64,000 nucleotides of DNA from Distichodus sexfasciatus (GCA_032718565.1 JAVGVS010000012.1:181001-245000), one strand, 5' to 3'. Shown: positions 23,501-34,773, counted from the first letter of the stretch. The notes: generated by a model not told the origin, from the letters alone. Made by a program: numbers and translations.

Positions 23501-24240
23501 ACAGCTGCGCCTCACTCCTAATGGCGAGCGTCTCGGCTCCGGAGACGAGGATCATTCCAGCCTGTCACGCTTGACTCCAGAAGAGTGCCGCGATAGATTT
23601 GCATAAATCGATATATAATCCAGTCAGCTGTGAAATAAAATTTAGCGGCGACAACCAGCCCAAATCCATCTTTGCTCAGCCGGCGGCGTAAGCGTCTTGG
23701 TTCGCGACGGCTCATCACCCGGGGCGTTATTTGCGGGTGCGTCGCCAGTCGATGCTGTAATGACGCGTTGCCTGGAACCAGAACCACGAGGTTGAGAGAA
23801 CGTTATGTAAAAGCAGAATTCTCCCGCCATTGATCAAGCGACGACGGACCAAGCGTCGACACGCCTCGCGAGCCGGAGAAGAGGACGGAGGGGGATCCCG
23901 GCACGCACCGCCGTTCCATACCAGCCCTTTACTCCTCTTCCTCCTCCTCCTCCTCTCTTCTGTAATCAATACATCAATATGCATTTAAGGAACAGGGCTT
24001 GGGTCTCTAATCAGGATTTACACAGAGCTCAACCCCGCACTGGCCTCAACAAATCAATTAACAAATGATATGCACTCCACTGATACGTGTTCATCGTGCT
24101 TCTTCATTTAAACGTCAGCGCCACTACGGCCCTCCTCCTGCCCGTCAGGGCCAGGGTTCTTTTAGATTTTCGTTTTCTGTTTTTATTCCCACATAGCGTC
24201 AACGAGGGCTGGTAATTAACTGAAACTAAGGCTTAATCTG
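20520..24240. other. Long unique block, possibly regulatory
   Basis: There is no supportable gene. 20873-21110 holds a 77-codon frame with an internal 'ctgggtaagag' that would pass as a splice donor, but nothing else supports an exon. 21800-22150 has a basic 112-codon minus-strand frame without a domain. AT-rich cores in GC-rich DNA ('caattacagcagccatt' at about 22147, 'cgtaattatcgc' at about 22464) suggest regulatory sequence. Simple runs are (CA) at 21179-21200, poly-T at about 23465-23482 and (TCC)n at 23937-23956. Confidence 0.35.
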
Positions 24241-24462
24241 AGTATTTTTATTTGAACTATATTTTTCTTGGTATATTTCTAGTCTTGGTATTTGGTACTA
24301 CATATTTTATCCTTGATATACTGTATTTTTATATATTTCTATTTTTATATATTTCTATTTACTCTTTATTGTTCTGTCTTTGTGTCTTTGTGAGATTGTG
24401 CAGTCGTGATCTTGAGCAATTTCCTTCGGGATGAATAAATTTTCTGATTCTGATTCTTTCAA
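24241..24462 (+). mobile_element. LINE/SINE 3' tail ending 'gattctgattct'
   Basis: The end 'caatttccttcgggatgaat' + 'aaattttctgattctgattc' is the common 3' terminus of fish non-LTR elements (AATTTCCCTTCGGGGATnAATAAA plus a short tandem tail). The upstream T-rich 'tatatttctattt' repeats are probably its 3' untranslated part. Confidence 0.6.
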
Positions 24463-24714
24463 CTCCCCCAGTGTGACCTCATGTAACTGTCACAAAACTT
24501 ACTACAAATGCATCTGCGTGCATGCTTCGATTATTTTAAAATCACAGAGACATACTCTCTCTGCTGGGCGACACAACCTCAAATCAATATCAGGATTAAT
24601 TGAAGATTTTACCTCGAGTGCCATCAATGAATGATTATTTTGTTTTGCAGCTTTCTCGTCCTCCTAGTTAAACTGACAAGGTTTCTGCTGTAAATATGCT
24701 CAACTATTACAGCT
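24463..24714. other. Short unique spacer
   Basis: This is unique sequence between a LINE tail and a hAT element. I see no feature in it. Confidence 0.4.
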
Positions 24715-25082
24715 TAGAGAAGCACCGGTCCCATGTGTGGATTGGATATCACTGCGATAATGACTCAAATAGCTAGATCTGGTATTGAGGTGGCATTGAT
24801 CCTATAGAACCGATCTGTTCTAATAAGTGGAGGTTTTCTATGTTTACTGTGGTTTGTGCATCGGAAGTGTTACTGCGGTAAAGCTGGTTTATTGTTCGAC
24901 ATTTGCGCTAATTCCTACATACTGATATGAAATGAGTAGAACAAGCAACACAGCAGCAAAAGCAAATAATGAGAATTATTCCAAATAAAATGCAATTATA
25001 CAACATTACAGGCTGTGTTTAAACAAAAATAGATGTTATTTTAGATGTTATTTTTAATAAATAATTTTGCATATATACATAT

Positions 25083-25132
<50 letters not shown>

Positions 25133-25134
25133 TG

Positions 25135-25208
<74 letters not shown>

Positions 25209-25426
25209 CACACACACACACACAGTAAATATCTGAGTGCAATCATTTCATTGTTTTAGTTACAGAAAACAGTATTTAAGTCAAGTATTTTCATTAATAA
25301 ACGGAATAATCTTAGTCACCTCCTTACTAAGAAAAGTACACAATCGGTACCTGGGATCGGCCGATACTCAAAGCCCAGTATCGGCATCGATATCGGAACT
25401 GAAAAAGCTGGATTGGTGCGTTCTTA
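24715..25426 (+). mobile_element. Non-autonomous hAT element A with TSD
   Basis: The ends 'tagagaagcaccggtcc' and (reverse complement) 'taagaacgcaccaatcc' both fit the hAT terminus TAGRGATGCACCGATCC. Flanking 8-mers 'ttacagct' (24707-24714) and 'ttaaagct' (25427-25434) match at 7 of 8, as expected for a hAT target duplication. The interior includes 'tgactcaaatagctagatc' and a long TA/CA array. No transposase is present. Element B at 27.4-28.1 kb is an inverted relative. Confidence 0.85.
25083..25224. repeat. (TA)n-(CA)n array inside hAT A
   Basis: Two TA tracts are separated by 'tactgtatgta' and followed by a (CA) run. The YIYIYI frames here are artefacts. Confidence 0.95.
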
Positions 25427-25454
25427 TTAAAGCTGAAAAATAACACTTTTTGGC

Positions 25455-25706
25455 ATGTTCTCCCTGTGTTCGTGTCGGCTCCGGTTTCCACACACAGTCC
25501 AAAAGCATGCACTATAGGTTAACTGGCGGCTCTAAATTGGCCCCATAAGGTGTGAGTGTGATTGTGTGAGTGTGTGCCCTGCGGTGTGTTGGTGCCTCCC
25601 CAGGGCTGGTCCCCGCCTTGCGCCTGTAAGTTCCCAGGACAGGCTCCGATCCCCCTGGGACCCCAGGTTCGGATACTGAATGAATGAATGAATGAATGAA
25701 TGAAAC
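25455..25706 (+). mobile_element. RTE/L2-type LINE 3' tail with (GAAT)n
   Basis: A recognisable fish consensus runs 'tgttctccctgtgttcgtg', 'cacagtccaaaagcatgc', 'ggttaactggcggctctaaa', 'gccctgcggtgtgttggtgc', 'gacaggctccgatcccc', and ends with 'gaatgaatgaatgaatg'. The open frames here on the minus strand are spurious. Confidence 0.8.
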
Positions 25707-27143
25707 AGTGCATGTCTTTGTGATTTTATAATAACTGAAGCAAACACACACTGAGCAGTATCATATATTTTTTATAAGAGGCCAGAAAGCATTCACAATT
25801 TGTTTTTAATCATGAACAAATCATTTTATTATGTTCAAAAATACTTGAAATAAGTCATGGTGAAGATGATGTCGACTAGAGTTTGAGAATGTTAGTTTTG
25901 ATTGATTTGTGATGAACTCTTTCATTAGAAAACTATTTCATTACGAATAACACAAAAACACAGTAATTGTAATCAAAGTAAACAGTTCAGTAATGGTGAT
26001 ATTTAGGAGCTCATCTCACCCACCCCTAACGCCAAGTCTAGGGCTACTGCGTTGGGGCGGTGTATTCTTATCTCCAGCCGCCTGCCTCGCCGTGCTTTTT
26101 TTTTTCTCCCTTTTTCCTTCATACACTGCAGCCTCGCTCTAAACAACTGTATTTCCACGCTCTGCCTGATGGCGTACAATAAAGGAAGGGGGGAAAATGC
26201 AGCTTACATCCAGCATTGTTATTCAAATGCCGCTCGAGACAATGGGGTTGATTTCCAGGCGTCAGGCCCGGGAGAGGCCCGGATAATCCTCTCTGGGCCG
26301 CGTTCCGCTCCACGGGCCGGCTCGCGCCGCACCGACGTGGCGCGAGGCAGATAGTGAGCGGCAGAACAGATACACACACACACAAAACGCTCAGACCTCT
26401 TTGCCAGACTCAGCACTCATAGTCGTGACAGCGGCGGACGTTAACACTTGACTAAGCGTTAATTGCATCTGCTGTGTTTTTTAAATGACAGTCAGTGCCA
26501 CGCTCGAGGGCGTTTGTGTCGGTGTTGGAGGACGTTTTAGAAGAGCTGTGGGGCCTTTGCTGCGGAGCGGCTAAATAACAACAGGGTTTTTTTTTCATAT
26601 CACAAAGACAAAAAGAGTGTTAGCAAGATAACGCCGTCTAATCCTCCGACCGATTCGTCTGAACTGGGAGATATGCTGAAGTAATACAGAAGCCTCTTTT
26701 GGTTAGGAATATTTCTCCATACTTTAAAAAACGTGGCGATGGATATCTGGGACCCCGACGTGAAATGAAGTATCACGCGCAAACTAAGCCCAATATATAA
26801 AGAGGCAAAAGGGATTAATGGATTGAGCATTGCCTATAACCCTGATACTGTGCTAAGACTTTATGGAAATGATTCTGCAGGAAACTGCTTTGTAAGCACA
26901 AGAAGTTTTCAAGTTGAAGAAGCGCATCATTTCTGAACCACTTAGCAGAGCCTTTTTTTCCCTTTCAGCACTTCCACAGTTTCGTTAAGAGTGGGATGTA
27001 TCCTACTTACAAAATGGTAAGTCAAATATAAAAAATAACGAATCTATATATTATTATTGAAGAAAAAAGTCATCTTTCTTTCAGCCTTTGACCTGACAAA
27101 GTTACCTTCTTAAATCCAGATGTAGTGAACAATGCAAAAATAT
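25707..27143. other. Unique block with candidate enhancer-like sequence
   Basis: There is no gene. 25707-26030 is AT-rich. 26040-26560 is GC-richer, CpG-containing and transposon-free and contains a SOX-POU-like composite site (separate entry). A (CA) run lies at 26371-26384. 26600-27120 shows nothing distinctive. Confidence 0.4.
26214..26228 (+). promoter_or_regulatory. SOX-POU (SOX2-OCT4 type) composite motif
   Basis: 'cattgttattcaaat' differs by one base from the known SOX-OCT composite CATTGTTATGCAAAT, with SOX and POU half-sites at the correct spacing. A second SOX-like 'acaataaagg' lies at 26176. It sits in unique GC-rich DNA. A single motif can arise by chance, so occupancy is unproven. 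Confidence 0.35.
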
Positions 27144-27403
27144 TAAAAGTGAAAGTGAGTGATTATTTGTCATTGTGAACACACCACACCACAGCACAGC
27201 ACACACTGCACCACAACCAAATGTGACCTCTGCATTTGACCCACCCGTGAAGGAGCATTGGGCAGCTGACAAGGGCAGCGCCCGGGGAGCAGTGCTTGGG
27301 GACGGTACCTTGCTCACGAGTACCTCAACTTTACCGGCCCTGGATTGGAACCTGTGACCTTCTGATCATGGGGCGAAAACCCTACCGTTACGCCACGAGC
27401 TCC
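27144..27403 (-). mobile_element. tRNA-derived SINE, copy 5
   Basis: This is nearly full length on the reverse strand. It starts with the CACTTT tail complement, runs through 'cctctgcatttgacccac', 'cggggagcagtgcttgggga' and 'gtgaccttctgatcatgggg', and ends at the A-box side 'ccgttacgccacgagc'. The B-box complement reads 'gattggaacc', one change from consensus. Confidence 0.9.
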
Positions 27404-27407
27404 TCAC

Positions 27408-27427
27408 TTAAAATCCATCATTTTAAG
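27408..27427. repeat. Left piece of 130-bp direct repeat, copy 1
   Basis: This short piece ('aaaatccatcattttaag') matches the start of the repeat copy at about 28985. It is separated from the rest of copy 1 (28068-28182) by hAT element B. Confidence 0.5.
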
Positions 27428-28067
27428 TAAACATGGCACGATACCACTTTTTTATGTCCGATATGATAGCCATATTGTAAATCTGGATATCTGCTGAGAC
27501 GATACAAATCCGATACAGTCCGAGTCTCTTTTAAAACAGAAAACAGTAAATAATTCTTTCAAAAATGTCTGAATACATGTCTGAGATTATTCTGTTCTGC
27601 TTAAGGAAAAACTTGACTTAAATCCTGTTTTCCTGACTAAAACAATGTAATAATTACACACCCATATGTATATGCTAAATTATATCTCAAAAATAATTCG
27701 TTTAAACACAGCTGTGTAATTTTGTGATGGTCCCTAATCCTGCGGCGCTAAAACCATCAAGAACACAGAGACTGAGAATGAGAGGTGATGTTGAGGAAGT
27801 TAAACAGCATAATCACGTGATTTGCTTTCGGGGTTGTAGTGTGTTGCGTTGCTTGTTCTGCTCATTGTCATATCAATATGTAGGAATCAGTGTGAATGGC
27901 GAACAATAAACCAGCTTTACCGCAGTGCCACCTCCGACGCATAACTAAGTGAGCGTGCCCACATTTATAGATCGGCCCAATGCCAACGATACCCGATCCA
28001 GCTATCTGAGTCGCTATCGCACCAATATCTGATCCACGTAAGTCACGTAAGATTGGTGTCATCTCTA
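27428..28067 (-). mobile_element. Non-autonomous hAT element B with TSD
   Basis: The ends 'taaacatggcacgatacc' and, in reverse, 'tagagatgacaccaatc' align in register. The flanking 8-mers 'attttaag' (27420-27427) and 'atttcaag' (28068-28075) match at 7 of 8. About 100 bp near its right half ('taccgcagtgccacctc', 'aaccagcttt') is the reverse complement of element A. No transposase is present. Confidence 0.85.
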
Positions 28068-28182
28068 ATTTCAAGAACAGAAAACATAACTATTTGATTC
28101 CATATCTCTCTCAAAGCAGGAGCACAAACAAAGTTTGAACAAAGTGCAAACCATGAGCTATAATTGTATAATCTATAAATTA
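28068..28182. repeat. 130-bp direct repeat, copy 1 (right part)
   Basis: From 'caagaacagaaaaca' to 'tgtataatctataaatta' this matches 29003-29121 in the same order. The intact repeat existed before hAT B inserted into it. Confidence 0.8.
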
Positions 28183-28982
28183 GGGTTGCACAATAATATC
28201 AGAATCATAAGCAAATCAGACCATAATTGCTTTTTTTAAGTGATCTGCATCAGACTCATGCTTAAATTTGCACGATATTTTCTGCTGATATTTTATGGCA
28301 CATTTATCGTACATCGGAAGGGTAGCGCTGGTGACAAAGTCCAAAGTGGGTTTATATACGGGCCGAGCCTTCTGTCGTAAAATGTATGCCGTTATTTTGC
28401 GGCGAAATTCTGAGAACGAAGGAAGGTTTGCGAGGAAATCTCATCTTTACACGCTAAACTCCGCCTGCACGCACTAAATTTTCGTGCGTTTGCCTCACTT
28501 ATACCAGCGTGAGCTCGCATACAGTATGGGCCGCGTCCCGAGCCACATACTGCTGTACTTGCTGTAACAGTATGGTAGGTAAGGCGCTCTTATCATTCTT
28601 ATCTATGCGGTAGTATGCATCTCAGGAAATAGCTCTACTCACTAGGTAGTGCACACAGAGAGTCATAAGCGCCCTATTCGACTTGGTACACCACATAGGG
28701 CGGGAAGTGACTTATTCTTAAAACGCTGTGCACTACGCCTCGAAGTGCTCCGCCCTCGCTCGACTCACTTTCACGCTCGCTTGGCGCTGTGTTAGCAACG
28801 TCAGAGTTACGCCGCTATTGTTGTGGCAAAATTCTAAGCGTGCAGTGGAACTTTGGCAAGCAATATATCTTGTGTTTACGTGTGAAACTCCAGGCTGAAT
28901 TCAGCTCATATGGTATCGGCAGATATAAGCGTGAAAATATCGATTTCGGCATTGGCCAAAAATTGCCTTAACGCCCGTCCCT
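28183..28982. mobile_element. Composite hAT-like remnant
   Basis: The left end 'tagggttgcacaataata' (starting 28181) and the right end, in reverse 'tagggacgggcgttaagg', resemble hAT termini. An interior block, about 28528-28780 ('cggtagtatgcatctcag', 'ctaggtagtgcacacag'), resembles a different fish element rich in 'tagtatgcat' motifs, suggesting nesting. No target duplication is found, so boundaries are provisional. Confidence 0.45.
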
Positions 28983-29121
28983 AAAAAAAACCATACATTT
29001 TTAGAACAGAAACAAAATTAAGAAGCTATGATTTGCTTCTGTATCTCTCTCAAAAAAGGAACACATACAAATTTTGAGTGAGTGGAAATCCATAAGCTAT
29101 AGTTGTATAATCTCTAAATTT
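28983..29121. repeat. 130-bp direct repeat, copy 2
   Basis: 'ccatacatttttagaacag' through 'gtatctctctc' to 'gtataatctctaaattta' parallels copy 1 over its full length, about 0.9 kb downstream of the right part of copy 1. Confidence 0.8.
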
Positions 29122-29748
29122 ATAATTATATAACGGTGGATAATGGCACAGTCAGTCATTAAAAACTCATCTTAAAAAGAGGCTTTAGATCATGAAGTCA
29201 TCTTTAAGCAAATAATAAACAAATCAACGCGGATCTGAATAGTTAAAACATTTCTGAGGGATTTCAAAAGAGCCCCGAAAAAGAGAAAAAAATAATGCCG
29301 GGCCTGACCTTTAGGGCGATCAAATCAGAATTCGGCATTGCCAAAGAGGATCCTTTATTTGCCGGCCGGAGTGAATAATATTAAATACCCAGAATAAAAT
29401 GACCTTGACTTTTTGCTATTGTGGTGGAAAGGTCACCCTCATTCAGGCTGCATCTGCAGTCCGAGTCGGAGAACGAGCAGGAAAGCTAAACGCAGCAAAC
29501 AGTTCAACCTTATCAGAGGGAAAGACGAGCAAAAAGCATGACACCGTAGCAGTCAGAACGGCGCTCTTTCACGACTCCCACCAGCACGTCTGCGCCGAGT
29601 CGGGGTAGAAAATAACACACTGGGTTATATTTCTGGCCAAGCGCACAAACGAGTCTCTTTACACAATAGCGGCATTGGGATGGAGCAACCCATACATATG
29701 GACAACACATTAACAATACAAAATTGTGCATTCGAACAAGGTTGGGGG

Positions 29749-29781
<33 letters not shown>

Positions 29782-30455
29782 GGAGAGAAAAAAATGTTCT
29801 CCCTGCTGGTTCTGGGAAGTTTTCGACATCACACACAGTTGGTTTTCAGTGTTCACGGGGAGGCTGCAGCGAAATTGCATTTCCTCAGCCCCAAAGCAAA
29901 TGAGGCCCAGGCAGGACTCAGCAGAGATTCACACTGCATGAATCCGCAATACATCAACATCAACACACGACGGCGGCCATACTGCTCCAGAAATTACATT
30001 TTCCCCCCGCCGTCCGGGGAGGGGGGAGAGAATAAAACGAGGCAGTAACAGCAATGAATTAAAAACTTTCTCGCAACAGCGAGGAGGCAGAGTGAGTACA
30101 GCTTATTCAGTCATGTAACATTATGTACATTACATCATACGGAAGCCTTCTCATCAACGTGCGACTAAAATGTAGCGCTGTAAAACTGATTCTCTGTGCT
30201 CTCAAATTCAACATTAACACTGTGAAATGCCAGGTTTTACAGCACACAAAAAGCCAGACAGAATATTTACAAATGACAATTGTAAACAGTCTATAAATAA
30301 AAACTCTAAAATGTACAATAGGTTGAGCAGCAAAGATCTTTGACAGATCGTTTATGCAAACATAACATCAGCATGACATAAAATCACAATTCTGTTTACT
30401 TTTTAGTGCATATAATGAGCTGTAATACATCAATGGATTTAAAAATACAGACACA
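29122..30455. other. Unique block with (GA)n
   Basis: There is no gene. A (GA)n run lies at 29748-29790. 29230-29620 and 29800-30060 are transposon-free and GC-moderate; 30060-30455 is AT-rich. The 122- and 107-codon frames here are partly GA translation. Confidence 0.4.
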
Positions 30456-30872
30456 CACTGCAACAAATCAGTGTCAGAAAATAAGAAAAAGAAAAGGATA
30501 ATAAGAAAAAAAGTACCAGAATCAAGCAAAATTATCTGCCAATATAGTGAGAAAATTTATCTTGTAAAGGTCTCCTAAAGGTCTCCTTTTAGCTTTAGTA
30601 TTCTTAAAATAAGCAAAGTTGTCATGAATTTCTTAACGCGTAGTGGAGAGCATGAGAACCTTTCAGTTCTCTTAATTAAATTTCTTATTTCATTTTAAGA
30701 AGTTCTTATAATCAATCATTTTTTCTTAAGATAATTGTAGCCAACGCTTCTTAAAATGAGATTATTTATCTTACACATACAAGTCTAGTCATGTCAGTTA
30801 CTCTTAAAATAAAAACATCTATTTTTTCTTTTTAAGATTTTCTGGCTCGTTAAGATTTCATTTTTTGCAGTG
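30456..30872. mobile_element. 'cactgcaaaaa' non-autonomous DNA transposon
   Basis: The left end 'cactgcaacaaatcagtgtc' and the right end, in reverse 'cactgcaaaaaatgaaatc', form terminal inverted repeats. The interior ('aagcaaaattatctgccaat', 'gagaaaatttatcttg') matches a widespread fish MITE-like family that I recognise by sequence. A target duplication is not clear. Confidence 0.75.
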
Positions 30873-31085
30873 CACACGCCGACAGACAGAGACGCTAAAC
30901 CAAGTTGGTGCACGTTAAAGCCTGTCTTTTATGAAATATTCACACTTCCGTAGGACACAGCTCTGTAAATTCGGACTCGATGTGACAGACAGATATTAAC
31001 TCAAGAGAATGTCATTAGTTAAATGTAGTTTGAAACATTTTAAACACTAACTTGCTTCATAAAATGTTGCCTGCTTTTCTACACC
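30873..31085. other. Unique spacer
   Basis: This is short unique sequence between two DNA transposons, with nothing to annotate. Confidence 0.4.
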
Positions 31086-31093
31086 CTTTAGAC

Positions 31094-31686
31094 CAGGGCT
31101 CGCCAACCCGTCGACCGGTAGATCCCGAATATAAAAGGAAAAAAATATATTCAATCTCCCCTGATTAACTTCTGGTGTTGCAAACGCCTCCCTCTGTATA
31201 AGACCAGTCGCCGAATTTTCATAGCAGCGTGAAAGCAACCAATGAGATTTTTTTAAAAGCTTTTAACTAACCAATGAGAAGCGTTCTTGCTGCAGATATC
31301 AGTGATGGGGACTGCGGCTCTTTTAAGAGAACCAGTGCTTATGGCTCAGCTCAGCTCTCATATGGCTCCTCAGATTTTTTGGTTGCTTAATTGAATTTAT
31401 TACCAAAAGTAATGTAAAATTATGTGTAAAGTAGGATATTATTGTACAAAACATACTTAATATCAAATGTTTATTATTTATACAGCTTATTATACTCATG
31501 GAACAGAGTGCTACAAAAAAGACAAAAAACGTATAAAGTACAAAAACAAATCGGCATCTCAATTTGACCAAAAGATCTTTTTCCTGTTTTTGCTGTCCTT
31601 TTCTCTCAGTGCTTCAACGGGTACATCTGGTCTTTAACCAGGGCTGAGGTCAGGGATCTTGGGCTTGAAAAGGTTGCTGACCACTA
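31094..31686. mobile_element. Non-autonomous hAT (Charlie-like) with TSD
   Basis: The left end is 'cagggctcgccaacc' and the right end in reverse is 'tagtggtcagcaacc', close to the CAGTGGTTCTCAACC-type ends of Charlie hATs. Flanking 8-mers 'ctttagac' (31086-31093) and 'ctctagac' (31687-31694) match at 7 of 8. The 593-bp interior has no intact transposase. Confidence 0.88.
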
Positions 31687-31719
31687 CTCTAGACAATTAT
31701 CAGTACACTATTAATAGAA

Positions 31720-32030
31720 TATTTAAAAAACAGATACACCTGTTAAATGTGGATGTTTTTCATGGATGTAACTATTAATGTTTGTGTTTGGGGGTTATTT
31801 GAATGATATATTGTTATTATTTTAGGTTTAACATTATGTTATTTCCTAAACAAATCAGTTTGAGCACATGCTGTATAACTCATTTTGTTATGATTATTTT
31901 CCTAGATTCGGATGGCACGTTGCTGTGTTTAAATTTGTTTTAACGCGCTTTGGGACTTCATGTCTTTGTATAATGCTTTATAAACAAATCTGACTTTTAC
32001 TATGTGACAAATAAAGACTCTAAAATCTGT
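31720..32030 (+). mobile_element. L2-like LINE 3' tail
   Basis: 'aacgcgctttgggacttcat' followed by 'aatgctttataaacaaatct' matches the L2 3' end (CGCTTTGGG ... GCTATATAAATAAA). Upstream T-rich sequence is probably its 3' untranslated region. Confidence 0.6.
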
Positions 32031-32519
32031 TGACATGCGATTTGATTATGACGAGCTCTGACTCCCCTTAAGAAGATCAGACCTGATGTTTAAACTTCCA
32101 ACAGACCCCTCGCGCCCACTCTCGCTCTCCGCCCACACAACAGTGTCACTGCTCAATACCACGTCCATCTACATTTAAACAATGAAACCATCAAGTAAGT
32201 AACAACACTAGGACAGCAAGTCAATACGCGTATGAAAGGTCTCCAATAATCAGCGCAATTAAAGTGGTGCAGTCTTTGGCCCATCTGCCTGGCCGTATTG
32301 ACAGGAGCTGCTCTCCGTCGGTGGACATCAGCTCCAGAAAAAATATTATATCATCACCCTAAATGAACGCAGCATTAGCATTGACGAACACATCACGCAT
32401 GCCATCGCCAACGCTCTCCTGATCTGCAAAAAACTGGGACGAAGAGTTTTACACGTGAACACCACTCCTCTCTCCTCCAACCATACAATATCAAAAATAT
32501 AACACACACACACACACAC
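32031..32519. other. Unique spacer
   Basis: There is no gene. A (CA) run lies at 32499-32520 beside the next repeat. Nothing else stands out. Confidence 0.4.
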
Positions 32520-32790
32520 AGTCTATGTATTACTATCTTTGTGAGGTCCTTCCATAGACTCCCATAATGACTGTAGTACATAATTTTCCACCTACACCTA
32601 ATCCTAACCCTAACCTCAGTAACCAAAAGCACATCTTTTACCTCTTTTAGTTTCTCAAATAAAACAAGCACATTTTCTATAAAGTCATTTATCCTCATGA
32701 GGACCTCTCAAATGTCCCCACAAAGCCCAAAAAACAGATGAAAGTGATTTTAGGGAACAAAAGGTCCCCACAATGCGATAAATACATGGC
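32520..32790 (+). mobile_element. Dispersed fish repeat 'ccatagactccc', copy 1
   Basis: The order 'ttccatagactcccataatg', 'aatcctaaccctaacctcag', 'tcaaatgtccccacaaagcc' and 'ggtccccacaatgcgataaa' is a common fish dispersed repeat bordered by (CA)n. A close inverted copy lies at 63535-63750. Class is unassigned. Confidence 0.7.
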
Positions 32791-32831
32791 CACACACACA
32801 CACACACAGACAAACAGACACACACACACAG

Positions 32832-32862
<31 letters not shown>
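32791..32862. repeat. (CA)n/(GACA) microsatellite
   Basis: The tract is CA dinucleotides with interspersed 'gaca' interruptions. Confidence 0.95.
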
Positions 32863-33312
32863 GGACCTAGTTGCTTTGAGGAGACATCTCTAACCCCTGG
32901 GTCACCCAAAAATTTAGCTTGGCAAAACTCAGTTCTCCATTTTCTATGAAACATTTTCTCTTATGGGGACTAGTACAAAAAGGCTCCACAGTGCCACGAA
33001 ATTGGTCACATCTCAACTTTTCTTTCTTTTAGAGGTCAATTTAAAAGAAATATCAAGAAACCTGACCCCTACACACACACACACACAGACACACACACAC
33101 ACAATCACGTCCTGCCATCATGTGAAGTCCTTAACATTAACCTCAGAAACCAAAAGCAAATCTTTATATAAAACTACAAAGTTATAAAGTTCCTATAAAA
33201 GCCTTTTTTGCTTTTGAGGACCAGCCCAAACATACAAAAATGTCCCATAAAGTCACCAAAACTCTAACAAATCCGGGTCCTTACAGATAAAATTGGGTCC
33301 TTACAGATAGAT
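32863..33312 (+). mobile_element. Dispersed fish repeat, diverged second part
   Basis: This has the same vocabulary as copy 1 ('ttatggggactagtac', 'cattaacctcagaaaccaaa', 'tgaggaccagcccaaac', 'ccgggtccttacag') with a (CA)n at 33070-33104. It is more diverged. Confidence 0.55.
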
Positions 33313-33573
33313 AAAAAGCTAAACTGACACACTGGTCATTCAAAGGACTCCCGTATTATTTGATGTAAATAACACTACAGGTAACACTAACCCAAGCTCA
33401 ACCAAATCATTTCACTAACTTTCCCAAACTGCAATTTTCTCTTCCTCAACATGCAAGAAATGTCCTCACCAGCTGAAGTTGAAATTAATCACATAATCAA
33501 TGCATCATGATACAGGTGCATACTTCTGCATCGACGCAGTGGCAGAGCATACTCAATTATATCAGGGTTTTCA
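33313..33573. other. Unique spacer
   Basis: AT-rich unique sequence. No feature is supported. Confidence 0.35.
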
Positions 33574-33966
33574 AGCCGGTGGGCCGCGGCAGCAATGCAG
33601 GTGGTCTGTGACGTGCAATCTAGCTTCACTACTGAAATGACCTTTTAAAAATTATTTCATTTTATTTCTATTTCAAAACATTTGCAGACGATTTGAGCAT
33701 CTTTATGAAGAATGAATTTAATGCGAATAGCTGAAAATAGTGGGAAAAAAATATATATTATAATGACATTGTTTGGTCATTTTATAGTTAATAAGAACAG
33801 CAAACTACGGCTGCCCGCTCTGCGATTCATGCCCAATCAGCGTGCAAGGTGAAGTAGTGTCGAAAAATTGATGGAATGCTCAAGATATCGCATCAAATGT
33901 GAGACCAGTGAAGGTTCAAACCTCTGCTCGCCAAGCCACAAAAATCTGATCAAGCTCAAGTGTTCT
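33574..33966 (+). mobile_element. hAT-like remnant
   Basis: 'cagggttttcaagccggtgg' + 'gccgcgg' matches the CAGGGGTTTTCAAACTGTGGGCCGCGG ends of hAT elements. The right end is not found. 33840-33960 may be decayed transposase but no readable frame is seen. Confidence 0.5.
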
Positions 33967-34773
33967 ATCTTTTAGGGACTGATATATAACTACAGTAAAC
34001 ACACACACACACACACACACTCCAATCCCTCCAGTCTTGCGCTTTATCAATTTGACAAAATGATCGCCATAAATCAAAACGGGAGGGTCAAAAATTCAAG
34101 AGCCGCGCGGCGGCAGGCTTTAAGATATGCAGCCGGACTGATGAAAATGATTAACGCGGGAGATTATAATATCGACATCTTTACAGAGCGGTTTGCCACT
34201 ACAGCGCCGTCCCCCGGACCGCGTCGCTTCCGCGTCGGGGGCGGCCGTGCAGCGCTGCCTCGGCGATCGATGCTGCACCGGGAGCCCGAAAGTCGCCCAG
34301 CTGTATATTCCAGCCCCGTTACAAGCCCGCCAGCTGCCGCGAGTGAGTCATGACTCGGCGTTGTTTCCAAACATATTAGCGCACCGCAGGAGGCATAAAT
34401 CTGCCGTCTTTGTGCAGTCCACACAACATATTTCCATAATGCTCTTTATTAGATTTTTTGGGGGGGTTGGCGGGCGAATACGCAGGCACTATTCAAGGTC
34501 AGGGCCGGGTCAGGGCCAAATTGGCAAGACATAAAAAGGAAAGGAGCCTCACAGCTTGCAATTTGCACAAAATAATAATCATTTGCATGGCGGCACGGCG
34601 AGAGCATTTAACAATCAAACGCTTTTAAGAGTCTTAACCCAAGAAGGCTGAGCGATTGCATTTGGGTTGGGGACATAAATGAATTAACGGTATGAGAACA
34701 CTACCGAGTAAACTGCTTTTTCAGAATATATTGATATGACTTTAAAACTTGATAAATCGCCCAGCTTTAATCA
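33967..34773. other. Unique block, possibly regulatory
   Basis: A (CA) run lies at 33999-34020. 34050-34640 is transposon-free, CpG-containing sequence with POU-like 'atttgcacaaaataat' and 'catttgcatgg' (about 34560-34590). The open frames of 86-113 aa on both strands overlap each other and are unlikely to be coding. Confidence 0.35.

Noticed and set aside
32598..32625. 'cctaaccctaacc' as interstitial telomere repeat
   Set aside because: Only about two hexamers, inside a dispersed repeat where this wording is normal.
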